This document shows, one piece after another, positions 15,031 through 21,180 of a stretch of 22,457 bases of DNA. Position 1 is the stretch's first letter; each line of letters opens with the position of its first letter. Source of the DNA: a virus; IMG/VR virus record IMGVR_UViG_3300046529_000692, positions 1 through 22,457 of that record. The stretch is one strand, 5' to 3'. A program made the position numbers and the translations under genes. Under the pieces are notes generated by a model that was not told the origin of the DNA, did no database searches, and saw only the letters and a list, made by a program, of their open reading frames with translations.

Positions 15031-17165
15031 GCACTTTTGGAAGAATTCATTTTCTTAGGCGTCAACGTCGCTTCTCTCTCGGTGAATTTCCTTCCCCGAG
15101 CATCGGGGCCTTCGAGGACTTCGAATCGCAGAGATTGGACTATGGCGGGCCTGAAAGAGGCTGGGCCGGTCCTGGTGTAGTCTACACCTACGCCGCTCTG
15201 GTAGCGTTCGAGAATTACGAGACCAGCACACTCAACTCTACTATCCTGCCCGTCTTCGGCTGGGCATCAGGGGGCGTAGGGACACCTCCGTCCTTCTCTG
15301 TCCAGCCCACCGCTTCAGTAGGTGCGATGGCTGGTGACAACATCATAATCACCGCGACTGAAATCAATGGCGCTGCGCCGGTCACTTTCCAGTGGCAGAA
15401 GAATGGAGTAAACTTGAGCAACGGTGGCGTTGTCTCCGGTGCGACCACTACGACTCTCACTCTCACCGGTATTAGCACAGGCGATTACGGCAGCTACACC
15501 CTGATTGCAACGGACGCCGCCAGCGCGTCAGCTACATCGACTGCTTGTGTGGTCACGGACATCACCAGCGACTGGGTGACTCGGGTAGTTGCAGCCGGTG
15601 GAGCAACGCCTAGTGGGGCAACTCAGACCGCTCTGACTACGTTCATGAACGGTCTGGTCACCGACAGCATCTACACTTCGATGAAGGGTGTCTGCTGCTT
15701 TGTGCCAGACAGCCTCATTGCTTCAATCACTCCTCTCATCAAGGGCACGGGTATCAGCCCTTGGACAAACCATAGTTTTGTCTTGGGCGACCTATCCCTC
15801 AATGGTCTCAAAGGCAACGGCTCTTCTAAATATTTAGACACCGGCATTCTACCCAATCCGACCTTCGCCAGTGACAATGACGGAGCTCTGACGGTCTATA
15901 ACTATTCCGCAAGCACTAGCGGTATCATCGACCTGGGTTGTGAGGGAAGCGCTTTCAACGTCAATTCGTTCCACCTTTACGCTCCTTGGAGCGATGGAAA
16001 TATTTACAGTGACATTTACGGAGCCGGGACGGGGCGTATCGCTGTCGCCTATCCGGCGGCTACTGGGTTTGTGTCATCCAACCGCACTGCGTCCAATGCT
16101 CATGCGGTCTATAAGGGTTCGTCAAATTTCCCGCACTCCACTTTGGTGACAGGTTCCGGTGTCTCAGACCAGACCAGGAGCTCAACCCGTTCGGTTTACT
16201 GCTTTGGTTCGAACGCCAACGGAACCCCGGCAGGTTTTAGTAATAGGAGAATGTCCTTTGCCGCTGTGCATGGCGGGTTGTCTTCGGGGCAGTCGGCAAA
16301 CTTATTCACTCGCGTCCATCAAATGCGGAAGGACCTTCACGGTGGTTATGTGACCCTGTCTGGAAACGATTGCGTCGACGACTGGGCTCTGCGCGTGGTC
16401 GCAAACGGCGGGGCAGCTCCGAGTGGCGGCACCGTGACTGCTCTGAAAACTTTTATGGCCGGACTGGCTACCGATGCCATCGACAATAAAATTCTGTCCT
16501 GCAACTGCTTTGTCCCCGACAGCTTAACTGCGGCAATCACTCCACTGATTAGCGCGCTAGTCGGTGCATTCAACGACCCTTGGACTAATACTAACTTCGT
16601 GGGCGGAGACCTGACCGTCAATGGTCTCACTGGCAACGGTTCGAATAAGTGGTTGAACACGGGGATTAAGCCCATCGTCGCAGGAACAAACAACATAGGC
16701 CTAGCTGTCATGATGCCCGCGACTGGGTCCAACGGTGCAGTTATGGGTAGTTGGGACGGAGCAGGCGCAACCTCCCGTCTGACTCTATCCTGTAAGTTCA
16801 GCGACACCTTCTTCTACAGCTTCGATGGTGCGAACGCGAACTTAATCGGCGGCACCCTATCTCCAGGCATAGGCTTCTACGCGAACAACCGGACATCCTC
16901 GACGGACCACCGAGTCTGGTTTGCGAAGACGGGCTCCGCTTTCGCGCAGATTAATGCGACAGACACAACGAGCTTCACCGGCACAGCGGTAGCTACTAAC
17001 CCCATGTCGGTGTTTGCACAAAACGGTAACGGGGCGAATAACTCTTTCTGCTCGGACACTCTCTCGTTCGCGTGCTTCCATTTCAACATGTCGTCCACTG
17101 ACCTATCTAATCTCTTCAACCGAGTGCAGACGCTGCGCGTGGCATTGGGTGGAGGCTCTGTTTAA
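15027..17165 (+). CDS. Large fibre protein: N-terminal anchor, Ig-like domain, two tandem ~260-residue modules
   Basis: A 712-residue protein starting in the ATGA overlap with the previous gene. Residues 1-85 include a basic N-terminus (RIHFLRRQRRFSLGEF) and two related AFEDFES / AFENYET segments, probably the virion attachment part. Residues ~86-178 are an I-set Ig-like domain: PPSFSVQPTASVG, the core FQWQKNGV strand and DYGSYTLIATDAA, with the Asp-x-Gly-x-Tyr pattern. Residues ~182-442 and ~452-712 are two copies of one module (RVV.xGGxxPSG, CFVPDSLxAxITPLI, NGLxGNGSxKxLxTGI, Gly-Gly-x-Val end), which also occurs once at 3403-4182. The NGL-GNGS segment and the following strands fit a jelly-roll lectin-like fold. 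It is the best receptor-binding candidate in the window; glycan binding is inferred. Confidence 0.78.
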   Translation: MSTFGRIHFLRRQRRFSLGEFPSPSIGAFEDFESQRLDYGGPERGWAGPGVVYTYAALVAFENYETSTLNSTILPVFGWASGGVGTPPSFSVQPTASVGAMAGDNIIITATEINGAAPVTFQWQKNGVNLSNGGVVSGATTTTLTLTGISTGDYGSYTLIATDAASASATSTACVVTDITSDWVTRVVAAGGATPSGATQTALTTFMNGLVTDSIYTSMKGVCCFVPDSLIASITPLIKGTGISPWTNHSFVLGDLSLNGLKGNGSSKYLDTGILPNPTFASDNDGALTVYNYSASTSGIIDLGCEGSAFNVNSFHLYAPWSDGNIYSDIYGAGTGRIAVAYPAATGFVSSNRTASNAHAVYKGSSNFPHSTLVTGSGVSDQTRSSTRSVYCFGSNANGTPAGFSNRRMSFAAVHGGLSSGQSANLFTRVHQMRKDLHGGYVTLSGNDCVDDWALRVVANGGAAPSGGTVTALKTFMAGLATDAIDNKILSCNCFVPDSLTAAITPLISALVGAFNDPWTNTNFVGGDLTVNGLTGNGSNKWLNTGIKPIVAGTNNIGLAVMMPATGSNGAVMGSWDGAGATSRLTLSCKFSDTFFYSFDGANANLIGGTLSPGIGFYANNRTSSTDHRVWFAKTGSAFAQINATDTTSFTGTAVATNPMSVFAQNGNGANNSFCSDTLSFACFHFNMSSTDLSNLFNRVQTLRVALGGGSV
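15282..15560 (+). other. Ig-like domain within the fibre gene
   Basis: Codes for about 93 residues from PPSFSVQPTASV to TACVVTD. The tryptophan strand FQWQKNG and the DYGSYTLIATD strand are the Ig-fold core pattern. The usual first cysteine of vertebrate Ig domains is absent, as in most phage and bacterial versions. Confidence 0.78.
15570..16352 (+). repeat. Copy B of the ~260-residue fibre module
   Basis: 783 bp from DWVTRVVAAGG to LHGGYV in the Ig-domain fibre. Separated from copy C by a 9-codon linker. Confidence 0.85.
16380..17162 (+). repeat. Copy C of the ~260-residue fibre module
   Basis: 783 bp from DWALRVVANGG to LGGGSV, the C-terminal end of the Ig-domain fibre. It shares the CFVPDSL, ITPLI, PWTN, NGL-GNGS and TGI blocks with copy B, and its end is most like copy A (LGGGxV). 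Confidence 0.85.
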
Positions 17166-17169
17166 TTTT

Positions 17170-17895
17170 ATGTCACTATTCGTCACAAGAACTTTTGCAT
17201 CGGGCGCAGACATCGCACTTCAGCTCGGCACCGAGGAGTGGGCGCGCACCCTTTCCATCGGGAACTTGTGGAATAAAATCCGCATCGGCTGCATGTTGGC
17301 AATCAATCCTGCTGGAGTAGCGAGCACCCCAACCCCCTCCGGGCCTACGATTGGCATGTGCGCTGGCACCGGCTCGACTTACGGAATGACGAGCACCAAT
17401 AACTTCATCGGGGCTTCGTCTGCCTTAACAATAGGAGGTTTTTATTCTGCTGGCACAGGCGGGGTTCAGCCGGTCTTCGATTGGAACGGCGGCAACTTCG
17501 CCCTTACGAAAGTCGCGACCACCGTTAACTCGGTTTCTTTGGGCGGAGGTTGGAATGCTGGTATCCCTGTCCAGGGTGTCGGCACACAAAGACACTGGAT
17601 TATTCTGGTGGACATCCTGAAAGGGACCCCGAACTACACGGTGACGCATTGGGCTCAGGACCCTCCAGCCCACGGCGGCTCGACCGGCGTTGACCAGACT
17701 ACTGCGGACTTGCTTTTTGCTATGTCCCAAACCGGCGCGATTACTTTTCCGAGCAACGGAGAGACCTTGCAGACGCATTCAGTCGCCATCGCAGCCAGCG
17801 AAGCAACCGGCGCTTTCGACACGGTGAACATCCACTGCAATCTTTCGGGCTTCCCGATGGAGATTTATTCAGTAGCGGTTCAGAAGATGTCGTAA
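17170..17895 (+). CDS. Unrecognised beta-rich protein downstream of fibre
   Basis: A 241-residue protein. I place the start at ATG 17170, 4 bases after the fibre stop; an upstream in-frame ATG inside the fibre gene would give a Cys/Arg-rich extension in the wrong reading frame and is unlikely. A GGAGG lies about 14 bases before the ATG, too far to be ideal. The chain opens MSLFVTRTFASGADIALQLG and is rich in Gly, Thr, Ser and aromatic residues throughout, with alternating strands (HWIILVDILKGTPNYTVTHW, TVNIHCNLSGFPMEIYSVAV). This suggests a single jelly-roll-type virion protein. There is no signal peptide, membrane segment or catalytic motif. Position at the end of the fibre block suggests a fibre accessory, chaperone or tip. 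Family not recognised. Confidence 0.7.
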   Translation: MSLFVTRTFASGADIALQLGTEEWARTLSIGNLWNKIRIGCMLAINPAGVASTPTPSGPTIGMCAGTGSTYGMTSTNNFIGASSALTIGGFYSAGTGGVQPVFDWNGGNFALTKVATTVNSVSLGGGWNAGIPVQGVGTQRHWIILVDILKGTPNYTVTHWAQDPPAHGGSTGVDQTTADLLFAMSQTGAITFPSNGETLQTHSVAIAASEATGAFDTVNIHCNLSGFPMEIYSVAVQKMS

Positions 17896-17905
17896 GCCTT
17901 TTTGT

Positions 17906-18340
17906 GTGCTACCTTATACTGTGACTGTTCTCGAAGCACTGAAGGAAATCTCGAACGGCAACGAAGATGCCCACCGCTTTATGCGGGCATTTTACGTGTG
18001 GGTCCAGGTCCAAGACGACCTCTTCGACCGGGACCAGGATGTGACTGCCTCGCAGCTGGTGAGCGCCAACATGGACCTGCTCATCGAGGTCAGCCAGAAC
18101 AAGTTTTACCAGGAGCACCGTGCAGTTTTTCTGCCGGTCATTTTTAGCTCGTCCCTGGCTTGGGTCTCGTCCGAGGACTTCAAGAAACGGGACGCAGCTC
18201 TGGACCGGCTGTCCAGCCAAGTGATTAAGAGCCAGTATCAGGACGTTTTTATCCAGGTCGCGCTCCTCGTGGGCGGAATGGACTTTTGCCTCGCGATGCA
18301 GGCGAAATACCGCAGTTATTACTTTGACGCCACTTCTTAG
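17906..18340 (+). CDS. Unrecognised small helical phage protein
   Basis: Up to 144 residues, read from GTG 17906; GTG 17921 (product beginning VTVLEALKEISNG) is an equally plausible start and neither has a Shine-Dalgarno. The product is mostly helical and contains an acidic DDLFDRDQDVT segment near residue 40, an NKFYQEHRAVFLPVIF stretch, and a final helix with Gly-Gly-Met-Asp (ALLVGGMDFCLAMQAKYR). From memory similar all-helical proteins with a DDxxD-like stretch sit beside ejection or fibre genes in other tailed phages, without known function. The aspartates recall metal-binding sites, but no enzyme family is clearly matched. It lies between the fibre block and the ejection block and may belong to either. 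Confidence 0.66.
   Translation: MLPYTVTVLEALKEISNGNEDAHRFMRAFYVWVQVQDDLFDRDQDVTASQLVSANMDLLIEVSQNKFYQEHRAVFLPVIFSSSLAWVSSEDFKKRDAALDRLSSQVIKSQYQDVFIQVALLVGGMDFCLAMQAKYRSYYFDATS
17915..17920 (+). promoter_or_regulatory. Weak candidate -10 box at the start of the helical protein gene
   Basis: TATACT lies between the two possible GTG starts. A transcript from it would begin near 17927, after both GTGs, so it could not serve them. No -35 box is visible at 16-18 bases upstream. Listed only as a candidate for the downstream genes; may be chance. Confidence 0.2.
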
Positions 18341-18342
18341 CT

Positions 18343-18371
18343 TTGCCAAAAGGGCTTAAACGTGGTATCTT
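18343..18371 (+). promoter_or_regulatory. Sigma-70-type promoter P4 for the ejection genes
   Basis: TTGCCA (18343-18348), 17 bases, TATCTT (18366-18371), starting just after the stop of the preceding gene. Expected transcript start near 18378, immediately before GGGGAG, the ribosome-binding site of the gene at 18391. It would drive the ejection gene block to the right edge. Confidence 0.7.
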
Positions 18372-18390
18372 AAATCTATAGGGGAGCCTT

Positions 18391-19068
18391 ATGCCTTTTT
18401 GCAATTCGACACAGAAATATACCGACCAGCCGCAGGTCCTGGACACCATGACGGGTCAGGGCCAGCAACAGCGCTCGAACATCTACAGCCAGCTCGACCA
18501 GAACAAGGGCGCAATCAACGCTGGCACCCAGGCCTACGCTGGCGGGCTCAAGACCGCTGCCGCTGACCCAGGATGGGCAACCGCTGCCGCCGAAGCTGGC
18601 AAGACCGCTGGCGGAAGTTATCTCAGCGGCTCTCCTCAGCTCAAGGCCCAGCTCGACGCGAACTACAATCGCGCCCTCTCCGCTTCTGCAGACCAGGACG
18701 CCCGCATCCGCTCCCAGTTTGCGCGCTCCGGAATGAGCTTCTCCACGGCGAACCAGCAGGCCCAGGAAGCGAACCGCGCTGCCGCTGCCGGTCAGGCTCA
18801 AGGCCAGAACGCTCAGGTCATCGGCCAGAATTACATGGCCGAACGTCAGCTGCAATCTCAGGCTCCGCAAGCGCTCGCGACCGCAACCGGCGTCCCGCTA
18901 AGTTATTTGGGAGCTGTCCCAGGCGCATACATGAGCCCGCTGCAAACGCAGGCCGGATTAGTTTCAGGACTTTCGACCGGACAGGTTGCGACACCGAGCA
19001 CCGCTGTCTACAATAAACCGGGGCTCGCGCAAGAGTCCGGCCTCACAAGTCTAATCGGCAACCTGTAA
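18391..19068 (+). CDS. Probable internal virion / DNA-ejection protein
   Basis: A 225-residue protein with strong ribosome-binding site GGGGAG and promoter P4. The central part (YLSGSPQLKAQLDANYNRAL, then DQDARIRSQFARSGMSFSTA) matches a pattern I associate with small podovirus ejection proteins: a GSPxLxAQLD-like helix, repeated Ala/Gln-rich helices, and a Phe-Ala-Arg-Ser-Gly turn. Such proteins are packaged inside the capsid and leave with the DNA to build a channel across the cell envelope. The chain is Ala/Gln/Gly-rich and helical from ~20 to ~165, with a more hydrophobic end. No signal peptide. Assignment rests on motif resemblance and on lying first in a block of similar Ala/Gln-rich genes. 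Confidence 0.6.
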   Translation: MPFCNSTQKYTDQPQVLDTMTGQGQQQRSNIYSQLDQNKGAINAGTQAYAGGLKTAAADPGWATAAAEAGKTAGGSYLSGSPQLKAQLDANYNRALSASADQDARIRSQFARSGMSFSTANQQAQEANRAAAAGQAQGQNAQVIGQNYMAERQLQSQAPQALATATGVPLSYLGAVPGAYMSPLQTQAGLVSGLSTGQVATPSTAVYNKPGLAQESGLTSLIGNL

Positions 19069-19075
19069 AAAATTT

Positions 19076-19411
19076 ATGGCAATTTCACTAGGATTCGGAC
19101 AAGGAAACAAGGACGCCCCGATGTCTGGCTCGACCGGCGGAGGCAGCATTCAACCTAAGCTGCAACTCAATCCCCAAGGCAAGATGGTGACCGATGGCTC
19201 GGGCGGGTTCTTGAACTATTTGCACGGACTGATGCAGCAGCCCGCTGTCGCTCCCGCCAATCAGGCTCCGCTCGCACCCCCTGCCGCAGATGGTGGAGCT
19301 GGAGGCCCAGGCGGCTCCAATACCAGTGGAGCTGCCCAGCAAGGGACTAACGCTGCCGCTGGTGCTCTGGCTGGTAAAGCAGCTGGCGCGGCTCTCGGTG
19401 GTGGTCTGTAA
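19076..19411 (+). CDS. Small Gly/Ala-rich protein in the ejection block
   Basis: A 111-residue protein starting 7 bases after the previous stop; no clear Shine-Dalgarno, so coupling is likely. The N-terminal half contains GSIQPKLQLNPQGKMVTDGS and FLNYLHGLMQQP, possibly a short helix. The second half is almost all Ala, Gly, Pro, Ser and Gln, and the last ~25 residues (AAAGALAGKAAGAALGGGL) form small-residue GxxxA-type helix packing, which would suit membrane insertion or tight oligomerisation. I infer a minor internal virion protein because of the gene position. It could instead be a spacer protein with no structural role. Family not recognised. Confidence 0.62.
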   Translation: MAISLGFGQGNKDAPMSGSTGGGSIQPKLQLNPQGKMVTDGSGGFLNYLHGLMQQPAVAPANQAPLAPPAADGGAGGPGGSNTSGAAQQGTNAAAGALAGKAAGAALGGGL

Positions 19412-19428
19412 AATAGGAGAAAAGTTTT

Positions 19429-21174
19429 ATGGCAAGCGCTACAGGTTTCGGAACGCCGACCCCTCCTCAGTGGACGGGGGTGCAAACTCTTGTCCAGAAT
19501 TGGCTGAAGTCCAAGTCGCCTGAGTATATCGCGCAGCAGGCTCAAATCCAAAAAGAGAACGAGTTCCGCCAGCACAACCAGGAGCTAGCCGACAAACAGT
19601 TTCAGGACACTCACGCTCAATCCGGCCTTGCTCAGGAGACCGGCCAGTTCAATCTGAATAACGCGAAGCGTCAGTTCCATCTGATGACTTACGACCCGCA
19701 GGGCGCATTCGGAAACGACGAGAGTGTTCCCTCGGGCAATGACGTAGGCCAGGAACAGGCTCCGCCCCCGCCCCAGGCTGGCGCGACCGCTGCCGCTGGA
19801 GAGCCAACCTCTTTCCAAAATCCGCAGCAGGCCTCGGCGCAGTCGACGACCACTCTGCCGAAATCTGATGCGACCGAGACCGCGACTTCCCCGAGCACCG
19901 AGGGAGACAACGGTTTCGATTACAATATTTACGGCTTCAAAGCTGGCACCGGTCACCCTGGTGATGTCAAGGCCAGCAACCCGAAGACCACGTTCGCGAA
20001 ACCGAACCGGCAAATCCCCGCTCTGAAGGGCGACCAGAAAGCAGCCAACTCTCTGCCCGATGTTCCGAGCTCTGGTGTTCCTCAGCCGGACAGTGCGAGC
20101 CTCGGCTCCGCTTCTCGGCTCAACGCTATCCCTTCTGCAACGACTGCCTCCAGTGCTTCTGCTGGTGGTGACGCTGGCCCGAGCACCGATGCAATGCAGT
20201 TCGGAATTCACGGCAAACCTTTTTCGGCAGCTGCCGCAGCCGCGCAGTCCGCTTCTCATGATGCTTCAACCCCGTGGGATGAGCTCTCCCGGAGCGAACA
20301 GAAAAAAGTCATCGCTGGTTACCAAAAGGGAGCCCCCGGAGGGACCACAGTTTCTCCGACCGAGGCAGTCCGCGCTTACCGTATGCAGCAGTGGGCACGC
20401 TCGGGAATTTCCACTCCTCAAGGAATGTATGCGGACGAAATGACCGTCGACCCGAGCACCGGCCTGCCTACCATCAAATACAAAGCGAATCCTTTCGCTG
20501 GAGAGGGCGACGAAGGCGGGGGCGGCATGGCTACACCTGCCGGTCTGGAAATGGCCGGGAAGGTCGACTCTCTCAACAAGGCAATCTCTGGCGACGAGAA
20601 CATGAAGTCTGCCCAGAATGTCATCAAGGCCTACGGCAACATGCTGCATCAGGCCGAGCTCGCGAAGACCTCGAAGGCTCCCGGCGTAAACGACCGGACC
20701 CTGGCGCAGCTCTACGCACAAACTTTTGCTCCTAACGCGAAATTCAACGAAGCGACCCAGGAGTTAGTCGGTGACACCCACAACATCATCGACGCAATCA
20801 AGCAACCACTTTATCACGCGCTGTCCGGGCAGACTCTTTTGCCCGAGCATCGAGAAGCCCTTCTCGAATCAGCGCGGCTTAATGCGCAAGCAGCTCACAG
20901 CGCAGCAATACAGAGCACTCAGGCACCTCGCTCGCTCGGCGAACTGGCACTTGGTAAGAAAAGGGCCTTACGGCTCATGACCCAAGTTCCGGAACTCCCA
21001 GGAGAAGCAACTGGAACTTCGCCTCGTGTCGGCAACGGCACCGTCGAAGGCTCCGCTGGCTCTGGTCAGAATAAAACTCTGGATGCCGCCACGGCTCAGA
21101 AGTTCATTGACCAAGCCAAGGGAGACAATGCTAAAGCGAGACAGTTAGCCAAAAGTGCTGGTTATGCCATCTAG
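19429..21174 (+). CDS. Probable internal virion / DNA-ejection protein (large)
   Basis: A 581-residue protein with strong AGGAG 9 bases before ATG. Residues ~15-85 are a long helix or coiled coil (PEYIAQQAQIQKENEFRQHN, QFNLNNAKRQFHLM). Residues ~95-285 are low-complexity Pro/Ser/Ala/Gly/Gln and probably unfolded, as expected for a protein that must thread through the portal channel. Residues ~365-510 are helical, with DRTLAQLYAQTFAPNAKFNE ... SGQTLLPEHREALLESAR, a pattern I know from phage ejection proteins (a sequence ending in Gly-x-x-Leu-x-Pro-x-x-Arg). The C-terminus carries QAKGDNAKARQLAKSAGYAI, a short helix motif common at ends of phage structural proteins. No transglycosylase motif is seen. 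Confidence 0.63.
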   Translation: MASATGFGTPTPPQWTGVQTLVQNWLKSKSPEYIAQQAQIQKENEFRQHNQELADKQFQDTHAQSGLAQETGQFNLNNAKRQFHLMTYDPQGAFGNDESVPSGNDVGQEQAPPPPQAGATAAAGEPTSFQNPQQASAQSTTTLPKSDATETATSPSTEGDNGFDYNIYGFKAGTGHPGDVKASNPKTTFAKPNRQIPALKGDQKAANSLPDVPSSGVPQPDSASLGSASRLNAIPSATTASSASAGGDAGPSTDAMQFGIHGKPFSAAAAAAQSASHDASTPWDELSRSEQKKVIAGYQKGAPGGTTVSPTEAVRAYRMQQWARSGISTPQGMYADEMTVDPSTGLPTIKYKANPFAGEGDEGGGGMATPAGLEMAGKVDSLNKAISGDENMKSAQNVIKAYGNMLHQAELAKTSKAPGVNDRTLAQLYAQTFAPNAKFNEATQELVGDTHNIIDAIKQPLYHALSGQTLLPEHREALLESARLNAQAAHSAAIQSTQAPRSLGELALGKKRALRLMTQVPELPGEATGTSPRVGNGTVEGSAGSGQNKTLDAATAQKFIDQAKGDNAKARQLAKSAGYAI

Positions 21175-21180
21175 CACTTT

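Noticed and set aside
17014-17169. Longer N-terminus for the 241-residue protein starting inside the fibre gene
   Set aside because: The extra 52 codons are out of frame with, and overlap, the conserved end of the fibre module; the added residues are Arg/Ser/Cys-rich. ATG 17170 fits the gene spacing.
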